This document shows positions 52,479 to 61,165 of a stretch of 64,000 nt of DNA, in pieces. Source of the DNA: Chryseobacterium sp. H1D6B (GTDB lineage: Bacteria > Bacteroidota > Bacteroidia > Flavobacteriales > Weeksellaceae). The number at the start of each line of letters is the position of its first letter. Position 1 is the first letter of the stretch. The DNA is taken from NCBI RefSeq assembly GCF_029892445.1, contig NZ_JARXVJ010000001.1:3596001-3660000 (forward strand), given 5' to 3'. The notes beneath the pieces were generated by a model, which searched no databases, was not told the origin of the DNA, and saw only the letters and a list, made by a program, of their open reading frames with translations. The translations under genes and the position numbers were made by a program.

Positions 52479-53123
52479 TTGTTAGATAATCCTAAAGTTC
52501 AGGCGAAAATTAAGGAACTGAAAACGCAGTCTACCGCCGGAGGTGAAATAGGCGTTAAAATAAAAGCAGACGGAACAACTAGTGCAACAATAAGTGGAGG
52601 GGCACATGAAGTTGATTTAGGAAATGCAGCAGGATATCAGGGAGGCTATCATAATCACACGCCAACAGGGGTAAAGATGTTTTCACCTCCTGATATTGTA
52701 AAGATGCTTAGTTTTTCAATGGCACAGAATGGGGGCAGTATTGAAGACGGATTTATGGGAATGATTGGATCGGAACCGTGCAGTACCTGCCCAGAGGGTG
52801 TCAGATACTATCACTACATGATTAATTTTAACGGTGATGCACAGGAATTGGCAGAGTTTCTGTACAATCCGAATTTTGACTTAACAAAATTGATAAAAGA
52901 TTATAGAAAAAAAGAAAAAGAACTATCCGAGAATTTATCCTATACAGACCATTTGGGAGGAAACTTGAATGGTAATGGATTACAAAAATTATTTTTTGAT
53001 ACATTGAAAAACATGGGGATGGAAGGAAAGGTAAACCTGCAAAAGATTGAAGACAGCGGAATAGTACAAAGTGTAACATTAGATAATAGCGGGAATAGTA
53101 CAACAGTGTCACCATGCCCGTAA
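52479..53123 (+). CDS. 5'-truncated copy of JAMM-like domain (cassette copy 2)
   Basis: The open frame (stop at 52443-52445, then open to 53123) reads PCQKTKSLLDNPKV from 52458 onward, matching the domain start in copy 1 (PCQKTKSDLNKPNV). No ATG precedes it; the earliest plausible start is the TTG at 52479, giving 214 residues. The frame keeps the same Glu-to-His spacing (35 residues), HNH, Ser-Pro-Pro-Asp and the end segment LQKLFFDTLKN, so the domain appears intact but lacks the lipoprotein signal and N-terminal half. It may be an orphan module or a pseudogene; whether it is translated is unknown. Confidence 0.6.
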   Translation: MLDNPKVQAKIKELKTQSTAGGEIGVKIKADGTTSATISGGAHEVDLGNAAGYQGGYHNHTPTGVKMFSPPDIVKMLSFSMAQNGGSIEDGFMGMIGSEPCSTCPEGVRYYHYMINFNGDAQELAEFLYNPNFDLTKLIKDYRKKEKELSENLSYTDHLGGNLNGNGLQKLFFDTLKNMGMEGKVNLQKIEDSGIVQSVTLDNSGNSTTVSPCP

Positions 53124-53141
53124 AAAAAATAAATAGATATT

Positions 53142-53714
53142 ATGAAAATAAAATATTTTAAAACAGCAATAATATTAGGATTAATTCTAAATATAGTATC
53201 ATGTAAAGCGCAACAACTTCCATTAAATACATTAATGGGTGATATACCAGTAAACTCACATTTGAAAGACTTTAATAATGAGTTATTACCTTACGTAGGC
53301 ACTTATAAAGGAAACTATGGAGGAAATGAAATTATTTTATACATTACGAAAGTTGAAGATAAATTAGAAGAAAGTACACATAAAAATTACTATATGGATG
53401 CTTTAGTAGTAAAATATATAGTTAAAAATTCTTCTGGAACAATTTTACAAGACACTAAAAATAATAACATCCCTAATATTGAATTATATAGTACCAGAAC
53501 CAGACCTACTTTAAATACTGTAATTTTCTATTATAGTGGTACTAATTGTGGTGTTGGCTGGGGAGATATTTATCTTAAAAAGATTAACAGTAACCAAATA
53601 TCATGGGAATACAGACCTGATGATATGGTATTTTTGACTGGAGATTGTCCTCAAGGTACTGATAAAACCATTTATCTGCCTGAGACAAAAGATTTAATTT
53701 TTACTAAGCAGTAA
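53142..53714 (+). CDS. small lipoprotein, partner of cassette copy 2 (DUF6705-like)
   Basis: The 190-residue paralogue of the 51729 gene has a lipoprotein signal (NIVSC, Cys21) and the same domain, with a 38-base stretch identical to the first copy (53589-53626 versus 52176-52213). It is 18 bases after the truncated domain. Its ATG and frame are intact, unlike its partner's N-terminus. Confidence 0.75.
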   Translation: MKIKYFKTAIILGLILNIVSCKAQQLPLNTLMGDIPVNSHLKDFNNELLPYVGTYKGNYGGNEIILYITKVEDKLEESTHKNYYMDALVVKYIVKNSSGTILQDTKNNNIPNIELYSTRTRPTLNTVIFYYSGTNCGVGWGDIYLKKINSNQISWEYRPDDMVFLTGDCPQGTDKTIYLPETKDLIFTKQ

Positions 53715-53787
53715 ATCATTAATATATACATTTATACACATAACAAAAGCAGTAATTTATTTTTCCGCTTTTTTATTTTTAACAATC

Positions 53788-54150
53788 GTGAAACAAAATA
53801 TAAAATCCATACGCCCTTTTATCGGTGCGGAAAATTTCGAATTGTGCCGGGCATTCTACAGAGATCTTGGCTTTGAAGAAATAGTATTGGAGACTAAGCT
53901 GTCCCTGTTTAAAAAACAAGAAACTGCATTTTATCTCCAGGATGCTTATGTAAAAGACTGGATTGATAATACAATGATTTTCGTTGAAGTCGATAATACA
54001 GACGCTTACTGGGAAGAATTGGTATCTTTAAAACTGACCGAAAAATATGAAAGCGTGAAGGTTGCGCCGGTAAGAACAATGGACTGGGGCAAAGAATGTT
54101 TTGTGCATGACCCTTCAGGAGTTTTGTGGCATTTTGGTGAATTTTTTTAA
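53788..54150 (+). CDS. VOC family (glyoxalase/bleomycin resistance-like) protein
   Basis: The 120-residue protein starts at a GTG and has the VOC fold pattern (IRPFIGAENFELCRAFYRDLGFEE... FVHDPSGVLWHFGEFF), like small glyoxalase/dioxygenase-type proteins. The metal ligands are not fully recognisable. Its stop is 8 bases before the next gene, with which it is probably co-transcribed. Confidence 0.82.
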   Translation: MKQNIKSIRPFIGAENFELCRAFYRDLGFEEIVLETKLSLFKKQETAFYLQDAYVKDWIDNTMIFVEVDNTDAYWEELVSLKLTEKYESVKVAPVRTMDWGKECFVHDPSGVLWHFGEFF

Positions 54151-54158
54151 GATTAATT

Positions 54159-54659
54159 ATGATCTACGCTTTTGATACTTACTATTATGATGAGTATGCA
54201 AAAACCATATGCATAAGCTTTGAAGACTGGACTTCTGAAAAAGAATCTGAAATTTACAGTGAAGAAACAAGCATTATCTCCGTATATGAAAGCGGTGCCT
54301 TTTTCAAAAGAGAGCTGCCGTGTATTTTAAGTCTGCTTTCAAAAATCGAACTTAAAGAAGGAGATATTGTAATTGTTGATGGCTATGTAACCCTAAATGA
54401 TGAAGGAAAAAAAGGACTCGGCGGTTATCTTTATGAAGCTCTAGAACAGAATTATCCAGTTATTGGTATTGCAAAGAATGGATTTTCCTCACCCGATCCG
54501 CGGAGAAGAAATGTGTACAGAGGAGAGAGCAAAACACCATTATTTGTTACCAGTATGGGAATTGATGTAGACGAAATAAAAGACAGCGTAGAAAAAATGT
54601 ATGGTTCTTACAGAATTCCAGCACTGCTGAAAAAGCTTGATCAGCTGACCAGAGAATAA
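54159..54659 (+). CDS. divergent endonuclease V family protein
   Basis: The 166-residue protein keeps the RNase H-like core of endonuclease V (DNA repair or RNA cleavage at inosine): Asp6 (AFDTYYY), YESGAFFKRELPCIL with Glu52, and VIVDGY with Asp74, then GKKGLGGYLYEAL and YPVIGIAKNGF. It is shorter than the usual 220 or so, lacks the HPR that follows VDGxG, and the catalytic His of the VSPGHR loop is replaced (VTSMGID). It may therefore be inactive or altered in activity. The function is inferred from fold. Confidence 0.7.
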   Translation: MIYAFDTYYYDEYAKTICISFEDWTSEKESEIYSEETSIISVYESGAFFKRELPCILSLLSKIELKEGDIVIVDGYVTLNDEGKKGLGGYLYEALEQNYPVIGIAKNGFSSPDPRRRNVYRGESKTPLFVTSMGIDVDEIKDSVEKMYGSYRIPALLKKLDQLTRE

Positions 54660-54690
54660 TTTAATTTGTTTAAAAATAAAAATAAGTCAT

Positions 54691-54714
54691 AAAATATACC
54701 GGTTGGTATATTTT
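54691..54714. promoter_or_regulatory. TetR-type operator 1
   Basis: Perfect 10-base arms AAAATATACC / GGTATATTTT around GGTT. It lies immediately upstream of the -7 box TATCTTTG (54718-54725), so a bound regulator would block the promoter. Confidence 0.7.
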
Positions 54715-54717
54715 GTT

Positions 54718-54725
54718 TATCTTTG
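54718..54725 (+). promoter_or_regulatory. -7 box of thiolase-lpd operon
   Basis: TATCTTTG matches the consensus and directly follows operator 1. The -33 element would lie inside the palindrome. Confidence 0.5.
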
Positions 54726-54809
54726 CATAACGCCTCTAATTCTGTTGTCAAGATGCTATAAAAATTCTGTGTATTGATAAGGAAGAAAAGGAATATTTTT
54801 TTAACTAAT

Positions 54810-54829
54810 AATATACCGATTGGTATATT
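54810..54829. promoter_or_regulatory. TetR-type operator 2
   Basis: AATATACC / GGTATATT with center GATT, 16 bases before the thiolase ATG at 54846. It shares its half-sites with operator 1; the centers are 117 bases apart, about 11 helical turns. Confidence 0.7.
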
Positions 54830-54845
54830 TAAAAATAAATTAATT

Positions 54846-56021
54846 ATGAAAGAAGTTTTTATTGTAGCCGCAAAACGGACACCCATTGGTGGATTTATGG
54901 GAGGTCTATCAGGATTTACAGCATCACAATTAGGGGCAGCTGTTATTCAGAATGCTTATGAAAGTTTGTCACTTTCTCCTGAGCATGTGGACAGTGTGTA
55001 TATGGGAAATGTTCTGAGTGCGGGATTAGGTCAGTCTCCGGCAAGACAGGCCTCTATTTTTTCAAAAATTCCTGATGATAAAGATGCAACAACCATTAAT
55101 AAAGTGTGCGCTTCAGGGATGAAAGCAGCAATGCTGGGAGCGCAGCAGATTCAGCTTGGTTTAGAGAATATTGTTGTGGCAGGCGGTATGGAAAGTATGA
55201 GCAATGTTCCTCATTATTCTTATTTGCGTCTTGGAAAAAAACTTGGAGATTCTGTACTTACAGACGGTTTAATAAAAGACGGTCTTTGGGATGTATACAA
55301 TGATTTCCACATGGGAAGTGCTGCAGAGCTGGGAGTGAAAAAATATGGGCACACAAGACAGGAACTTGATGATTATGCTTTAAATTCTTACAAAAAAGCT
55401 CAGGAAGCAACTGAAAACAATAAATTCAAAAATGAATTGGTTCCTATGGCTGTTGAAGGAAGAAAGGGCGTTACATGGGTAGATAAAGATGAAGATATTG
55501 ACAAACTCATACCAGAAAAAGTTTCACAGCTAAAACCTGCTTTTGAAAAAGACGGTCTATTAACGGCGGCAAATTCCAGTAACCTTAATGATGGTGCAGC
55601 AGCAATTATACTAGCCTCTTCCGAAGCAACAGAGAAATATAATTTAAAACCTCTCGCCAGAATTATTGCTTATGCAGATGCCGCTCAGGCTCCGGAATGG
55701 TTTACCACTTCACCATCCATTGCTATAGCAAAAGCATTACAACAAGCCGGTCTCAGCTTAGAAGATATCGATTATTTTGAGATCAATGAAGCGTATGCCT
55801 CTGTGATTTTGTCTAATCAGAAGATTTTAGGGTATGACCTTGATAAAGTAAATAAGTACGGCGGTGCAGTGGCACTAGGACACCCGATCGGTGCTTCAGG
55901 AGCCAGAATCATCGTAACATTGGTGAATGTACTGCGTCAGGAAAAAGGAAAATACGGTCTAGCAGCGATCTGCAATGGAGGAGGAGGTGCTTCAGCCATA
56001 ATTATTGAAAATATGGACTGA
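54846..56021 (+). CDS. acetyl-CoA C-acyltransferase (thiolase)
   Basis: The 391-residue thiolase has the active-site Cys88 (NKVCASGMKA), the NEAYA segment, His346 (ALGHPIG) and Cys376 (CNGGGGAS). It either degrades beta-ketoacyl-CoA or condenses acetyl-CoA. I chose the ATG at 54846 (MKEVFIVAAKRTPIG), the family's usual start; the upstream ATG adds 24 residues and overlaps operator 2. Two TetR-type palindromes lie upstream; lpd follows 59 bases later. No TetR gene is in view. Confidence 0.93.
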   Translation: MKEVFIVAAKRTPIGGFMGGLSGFTASQLGAAVIQNAYESLSLSPEHVDSVYMGNVLSAGLGQSPARQASIFSKIPDDKDATTINKVCASGMKAAMLGAQQIQLGLENIVVAGGMESMSNVPHYSYLRLGKKLGDSVLTDGLIKDGLWDVYNDFHMGSAAELGVKKYGHTRQELDDYALNSYKKAQEATENNKFKNELVPMAVEGRKGVTWVDKDEDIDKLIPEKVSQLKPAFEKDGLLTAANSSNLNDGAAAIILASSEATEKYNLKPLARIIAYADAAQAPEWFTTSPSIAIAKALQQAGLSLEDIDYFEINEAYASVILSNQKILGYDLDKVNKYGGAVALGHPIGASGARIIVTLVNVLRQEKGKYGLAAICNGGGGASAIIIENMD

Positions 56022-56080
56022 TTGAAAATGAATTAACACTCACATTTTATTAAAAGAATCATCTAAAATAATGTAAAGAA

Positions 56081-57484
56081 ATGGAACAATATGATTTGGC
56101 CGTAATCGGCTCAGGTCCGGGAGGCTATGTGGCAGCGATACGAAGTGCACAGTTAGGGTACAAAACACTGCTTATTGAGAAATATGACACATTGGGAGGA
56201 ACCTGTACCAATGTAGGATGTATTCCCACAAAAGCGCTTTTAGACAGCACCCACCACTATTATGATGCTGTAAATAAATTTCAAACCCATGGTATTGATC
56301 TTGAATCTGTTAAACTAAACTTTGAGCAGATGTATAAAAGAAAAACCGATGTCGTCTTAAAAAACACACAGGGGTTAGATTATCTGATGAAAAAGAACAA
56401 AATAACCTGTATGCAGGGAACGGCTTCTTTTATTGATAATTCGACTTTGGAAATAACAGCAGGTGATGGTGGCATATCAGTCATTAAAGCAGATCAATAT
56501 ATTATTGCAACAGGCTCAAAACCTGCTTCTGTTCCCGGAATTGAGATCGACAAAAAAAGAATTATTACTTCCACAGAGGCATTATCTCTGCAGGAACAGC
56601 CTAAAAGCATGATCATCATTGGCGGAGGCGTAATAGGAGTAGAGATGGCATCTATTTTCAACAGAATAGGGACACAAGTGACCATTCTCGAATATGCTGG
56701 TGAGCTCATCGCGAATATGGACCATGATTTAGGAAAGAACCTGAAAAAGATTTTAATAAAAGAAGGAATTCAGATCCATCTTCAGAAGTCGGTTTATAAA
56801 GCAGAAAATTTTGGGAATAGTGCAAAAGTATGGTTTAAAGATAGTAATGGACAGGAGCAGGAACTAGAAGCAGAGTATGTTCTTGTAGCAGTGGGACGAA
56901 AAGCCAATACCCAAAACCTAGGTCTAGAAAATACGGAGGTACAGCTGAACCCAAAAGGAATGATTGTTGTCAATGAAGAACTCCAGACCAGCGTTCCGAA
57001 TATTTATGCGGTTGGAGATGTAATCGGAGGCGCAATGTTAGCTCACAAAGCCGAAGAAGAAGCTGTATTTGTAGTAGAAAGTATCAACGGACAGAAACCT
57101 CATATTCATTATAACCGTATCCCTTCGGTGGTTTATACCTGGCCTGAAGTATCTTCTGTCGGATATACAGAAGAAGAATTAAAACAAAAAGGCTTAGAAT
57201 ATACAGTCGGGACCTTTCCTTTTTCTGCCAATGCACGGGCACGGGCTGGAATGGATACCGAAGGTTTTGTAAAAGTGCTGGCAGATCCAAAATACGGCGA
57301 ACTTTTAGGAGTGCATATTATCGGAGCGAGAGCTGCGGATCTAATAGCACAGGCAGTTGTAGGATTGGAATATGAAGTAACAGCAGACGATATGTCCCGC
57401 ATATCCTATGCCCATCCCACCTATGCTGAAGTCCTTAAGGAATCTTATACCATCGCTTCCGGCCGGCCGTCTATCAATATTTAA
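56081..57484 (+). CDS. lpdA: dihydrolipoyl dehydrogenase (E3)
   Basis: The 467-residue flavoprotein has the FAD motif GSGPGGYVAAI (10-20), the redox disulfide Cys42/Cys47 in TCTNVGC, the NAD site IGGGVIGVEMASIF, the second FAD motif NIYAVGDVIGG and the C-terminal SYAHPTYAEV with the catalytic His. It reoxidises lipoamide in 2-oxoacid dehydrogenases. Its link with a TetR-controlled thiolase suggests a branched-chain amino acid or fatty acid context; the pdh genes are 20 kb away. Confidence 0.95.
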   Translation: MEQYDLAVIGSGPGGYVAAIRSAQLGYKTLLIEKYDTLGGTCTNVGCIPTKALLDSTHHYYDAVNKFQTHGIDLESVKLNFEQMYKRKTDVVLKNTQGLDYLMKKNKITCMQGTASFIDNSTLEITAGDGGISVIKADQYIIATGSKPASVPGIEIDKKRIITSTEALSLQEQPKSMIIIGGGVIGVEMASIFNRIGTQVTILEYAGELIANMDHDLGKNLKKILIKEGIQIHLQKSVYKAENFGNSAKVWFKDSNGQEQELEAEYVLVAVGRKANTQNLGLENTEVQLNPKGMIVVNEELQTSVPNIYAVGDVIGGAMLAHKAEEEAVFVVESINGQKPHIHYNRIPSVVYTWPEVSSVGYTEEELKQKGLEYTVGTFPFSANARARAGMDTEGFVKVLADPKYGELLGVHIIGARAADLIAQAVVGLEYEVTADDMSRISYAHPTYAEVLKESYTIASGRPSINI

Positions 57485-57582
57485 AAGCTTAGACGGTTTG
57501 TTCCGGCTGTTTCAATCAAAAAAGGAGAGAAATTGATGAAAAGCTATGATCTGCGATAAACCTTTTTAAATTATCTAATATT

Positions 57583-57617
57583 AAAAAAGACATACTTAAA
57601 TTTAGTTTGTCTTTTTT
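57583..57617 (+). terminator. possible terminator of thiolase-lpd operon
   Basis: AAAAAAGACA pairs with TGTCTTTTTT across an AT-rich, partly self-complementary loop, followed by T residues. Confidence 0.6.
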
Positions 57618-57737
57618 TTAATTATAAATATTTGAAATACTGGTATTTAATTTTATTGTTTTAAAAGTATTTCATTAAATCACAATAAACTGATAAATGT
57701 CATTAGTGTTATTATTTTTATTCAGTCTAAATAAATA

Positions 57738-57745
57738 TAAATTTG
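57738..57745 (+). promoter_or_regulatory. -7 box of GEVED protein gene
   Basis: TAAATTTG lies 21 bases before the ATG at 57767. No TTG within the usual -33 distance. Confidence 0.4.
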
Positions 57746-57766
57746 TCTCAATAAAAATAACTATTA

Positions 57767-59059
57767 ATGAAGAAGATATCTCTACTTGCTGCTTTTGCTT
57801 TATGCTCATTGACAAATGCACAGTACTGTTCACCCGTTTTTCAGTACAATGCGGATGGAAGTATGATCACTAACGTTACTTTTGGAAGCATAAACAATAC
57901 ATCCCCGTTTCAATCTGGAACCACTCCAAGCTATGAAAATTTTACTTCTCTGTCTACAGACCTGCAGAAGGGAGGAAGTTATCCCGTTTTTGTGAAAGGT
58001 CCGTCCAGTACTTTTCCAAGCGATGTGATGGTTTTTATTGATTTTAACCAGAATGGAAACTTTAATGATGCTGGAGAAAGTTTTTATATAGGAAGATTAG
58101 GAGCTGCAAGTCCTGCCAATGCAGAGACAGTTACAGCCAGCATTACAGTTCCAAATAATGCTGTGTCAGGAAATACAAGAATGAGAATTCTAAAAAATAC
58201 AAATACAGCAGCCTACTCAAACCCAGGTGCTCCTAATTCTATCAATACAGCCTGTGATAATTTAAGATCTGGGCAGGCAGAAGATTATTCAGTGAATATT
58301 ACAGCCGGCGGCAGCAATGGTGGTGTTTTCCCTTCACCTTATTGTGGTGATGAAAATATTACTACCTCTACAATAAGTGAAATCAACAAAGTGGAATTTG
58401 CCGGAGTCATTCAAGACAGCCCTAATAACGGGACAACAATAGAAGATTTCACAGGGATTATATTTAATGTAAACAAAGAAAGTTCTTATCCGATTTCTAT
58501 CACAGGAGGAACCCACGGGCAGACTACAGTTTCTGCATACGTGTATATTGATTTTAATCATAACAATATTTTTGATCCTGAAGAAGCGTTCAAAATAGGG
58601 TACCTGGATAATTCTAATCCTGTAGGCACGGAATCAGGTATCGTTTCAGGATCAGTTACGATTCCTTCCAATGCTTTGCTGGGGCAGACCCGTTTCAGAG
58701 TAGTAAAAGCTTATGAATCGAGTTCATGGATGGGAAATCTGGAGAATTTACCATGTCCTTCAGGCTGGTTCATCGGACAGGCAGAAGATTATACCATGAA
58801 TGTATCCCCTGCAAGCCTTTCTACGGCGGAAGTAAAAAAAGAGAATTTCAGAATATACCCTAATCCAACAACAGGGGCAGTACATATTAAAACTTCAGAA
58901 AAGTTTGATAAATATGAAGTGTACAGCCTGTCTGGGCAGAAACTGCTGGAAGGAAATTCAGAAACTGTGAATATGAACGGCTTGATTCCGGGAACATACT
59001 TAATTAAAATTCAAACTAAAACCCAAAAAATAATCACTGAAAAAGTGATCAAAAAGTAA
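57767..59059 (+). CDS. T9SS-secreted protein with two GEVED domains
   Basis: The 430-residue protein has a Sec signal (to about residue 18) and two GEVED-type domains, each with a calcium-binding-like DFNxNGxFxDxxE segment (VFIDFNQNGNFNDAGE and VYIDFNHNNIFDPEE), followed by GQAEDY endings. The last 75 residues (FRIYPNPTTGAVHI to VIKK) form a type A T9SS sorting domain. It is probably a surface or secreted adhesin-like protein. It is monocistronic, with a strong terminator. Confidence 0.88.
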   Translation: MKKISLLAAFALCSLTNAQYCSPVFQYNADGSMITNVTFGSINNTSPFQSGTTPSYENFTSLSTDLQKGGSYPVFVKGPSSTFPSDVMVFIDFNQNGNFNDAGESFYIGRLGAASPANAETVTASITVPNNAVSGNTRMRILKNTNTAAYSNPGAPNSINTACDNLRSGQAEDYSVNITAGGSNGGVFPSPYCGDENITTSTISEINKVEFAGVIQDSPNNGTTIEDFTGIIFNVNKESSYPISITGGTHGQTTVSAYVYIDFNHNNIFDPEEAFKIGYLDNSNPVGTESGIVSGSVTIPSNALLGQTRFRVVKAYESSSWMGNLENLPCPSGWFIGQAEDYTMNVSPASLSTAEVKKENFRIYPNPTTGAVHIKTSEKFDKYEVYSLSGQKLLEGNSETVNMNGLIPGTYLIKIQTKTQKIITEKVIKK

Positions 59060-59101
59060 TACGTATTTAATCATATCCATATCAATTTTTGTTTTTTTTC
59101 G

Positions 59102-59135
59102 AACCAGTAAGTGTCCATACTTACTGGTTTTTTTT
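59102..59135 (+). terminator. terminator of GEVED protein gene
   Basis: AACCAGTAAGT / ACTTACTGGTT with a six-base loop and an eight-T tract. Confidence 0.88.
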
Positions 59136-59277
59136 ATTGAATGATGACAGGAGAAAGAATATTTAAAATAATAACCGCTGTAATTTCAAAAATAAATAGT
59201 TTTATCGATGCGTTCAATACTTTCGGCATTACATTTTGTTGTAATTTAGCTAAAATCAGCTATTTTAAAGTCATCTT

Positions 59278-59973
59278 ATGAAAATAAGCCATATCAGCAA
59301 GAATGAGATTACAAGGGGTGAAGCTATAAAAGCGCAGGAACTGAGAGAAGGAATTTTTAATCTCATTAAATCTGAATTCCCGGATTTTGATAAAGAAAAA
59401 TATATTTCACTTGATGAGTTGAACCGCTATAGACGCTTATATTTAACCTCGCTCATCATTCAGGAGAGAGGAGAGCTGGCAGATATAGACGAAAGTGTTC
59501 TGGATGCCATTAAAAACAACGATATCCTTTCCGAAAATATTCAGGAGGATATTGAAGCAGAACTTACCCTAGGGCAGAGGCTTGCAGACAGTGTTGCTGC
59601 ATTTGGAGGAAGCTGGATTTTTATCATTATTTTTTTCGGATTCATTGTAGTCTGGATGTTTATTAATATCTGGTTTTTAGCATCGAAACCTTTTGATCCC
59701 TATCCTTTTATTTTACTTAATCTGATCCTGTCTTGTCTAGCTGCGATACAAGCTCCCATTATTATGATGAGCCAGAACAGGCAGGAACAAAAAGACAGAA
59801 AGCGGAGTGAACATGATTATAAAATCAACCTGAAAGCTGAACTGGAAATAAAATTGTTAAGCGAAAAAATGGATCACCTGCTCGTTCATCAAAACAGAAA
59901 ACTGCTGGAGATACAGGAACTGCAGACGGATTATCTGGAAGACTTAATGAAAGAAATTAAAAAGAAATCATAA
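59278..59973 (+). CDS. DUF1003 membrane protein
   Basis: The 231-residue protein has a soluble N-terminal part, a GQRLADSVAAFGGSWIFIIIFFGFIVVWMFIN segment (first helix), a second helix (PFILLNLILSCLAAIQAPIIMMSQNRQ) and a charged coiled-coil-like C-terminus, the standard DUF1003 layout. Function unknown. Confidence 0.9.
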   Translation: MKISHISKNEITRGEAIKAQELREGIFNLIKSEFPDFDKEKYISLDELNRYRRLYLTSLIIQERGELADIDESVLDAIKNNDILSENIQEDIEAELTLGQRLADSVAAFGGSWIFIIIFFGFIVVWMFINIWFLASKPFDPYPFILLNLILSCLAAIQAPIIMMSQNRQEQKDRKRSEHDYKINLKAELEIKLLSEKMDHLLVHQNRKLLEIQELQTDYLEDLMKEIKKKS

Positions 59974-60010
59974 CCAGAATTTAAGCTTAAACTTTTAGAA
60001 TAAAATAAAC

Positions 60011-61144
60011 ATGAAAAAATATATTACATCCATTTTTTTGCCGGTACTAATTTTTTGCCGGGGACAGGAAAAAATAGATCTGCTAAAACTCAATTTAAAT
60101 GAATCTATTGAAAGCATCATCAATTTTAGTGATCAAGAAATGATTGGAGTAGATACGGTGGAATATCCGTTCTGTCTTTTGTTAGAGATTGATAAGAGTT
60201 CAAAATACAGCTTTGAAGGAATTGATCTGAAAGGACAGAAAGTATTTCTTCAAATTAATTCTGAAATAATGAAAACTGACAGTATTACCAGATTCGGAGG
60301 CGGTCATTTTGATATGCAGTCTTTTAAAAACAAAGGAGAATTAGAAGCTGTTTTCAAAAAATACAAGGCAGACCGTTCATTATACGGATACAGAATAGAA
60401 ATGAAAACCGCAGTTTTGGAAAAAGAAATCTTAAAGAAACTGGAAAGCAAATATGGAAAAGGTAGCAGGAATAGCAATACAGAAAATGGTTTATATTGGA
60501 ATATTAAAAAAGAAAACAAATATATTTTCTATGCTCCTGATTACGACAGGCTGATTGTTTTGAATAGTTCTCACTTGTCAAAAAACTGCTATTGGGATTT
60601 AATGAACGGGCTTATAGATTTCGGAGGCTGTGATAATGAAAAATACACTAAAGAATTAACCAAAAACAGAACAGATCCTAAAGACATTAAGAACAAACCT
60701 GTCTTAAATATTGATAACAATTGGAATATCAACGGCCTTATTCTGGGAAAATCAAATGAAGCTGATTTTTTAAAATCTACGGCAAATAAGAATGTTGAAA
60801 AAATGATTAAATTGAATGAGAAAGGAACTGAAGATGAACTGGTCTATCAAAATAATTACAATGATCTGTATTTTTATTTTACAGCCAGCAGAAAAGCTTC
60901 TAATGCTGTTTTGAAAGGATATTCTCTAACAGATTTTGACAAAGTAGATATCTCATTTGATAACGGATTAAAAAAAGGGGCAAAATTAGAAGATGTTTTA
61001 AAAGTAATAGATAAAAGCCAGATGGTAAATTATAATGACTTGAAGTATTCAAATTATTTAGAAATCAAAAATACGGCATACAAAATAGTCCTGATCTTTA
61101 ATGAGGGTGTTTTCTCAAGTATGTACGTTCTTAAAAAAGATTAA
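60011..61144 (+). CDS. secreted protein of unknown function
   Basis: The 377-residue protein has a Sec signal (MKKYITSIFLPVLIFCRG) and a mature part without a recognised domain. It contains two related regions: the segments NLNESIESIINFSD and LILGKSNEADFLKS may be repeats of a binding module. It follows DUF1003 by 37 bases and precedes another secreted unknown by 21 bases, so the three may share a transcript. Confidence 0.65.
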   Translation: MKKYITSIFLPVLIFCRGQEKIDLLKLNLNESIESIINFSDQEMIGVDTVEYPFCLLLEIDKSSKYSFEGIDLKGQKVFLQINSEIMKTDSITRFGGGHFDMQSFKNKGELEAVFKKYKADRSLYGYRIEMKTAVLEKEILKKLESKYGKGSRNSNTENGLYWNIKKENKYIFYAPDYDRLIVLNSSHLSKNCYWDLMNGLIDFGGCDNEKYTKELTKNRTDPKDIKNKPVLNIDNNWNINGLILGKSNEADFLKSTANKNVEKMIKLNEKGTEDELVYQNNYNDLYFYFTASRKASNAVLKGYSLTDFDKVDISFDNGLKKGAKLEDVLKVIDKSQMVNYNDLKYSNYLEIKNTAYKIVLIFNEGVFSSMYVLKKD

Positions 61145-61165
61145 TATAAAACTAAATAAATAAAA

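Noticed and set aside
52460..52489. ATG-led frame at the start of cassette copy 2
   Set aside because: It stops after nine codons and is out of frame with the conserved domain.
54641..54886. 81-residue minus-strand frame across the thiolase promoter
   Set aside because: It covers both operators and the start of the thiolase gene and shows no domain; not a credible TetR gene.
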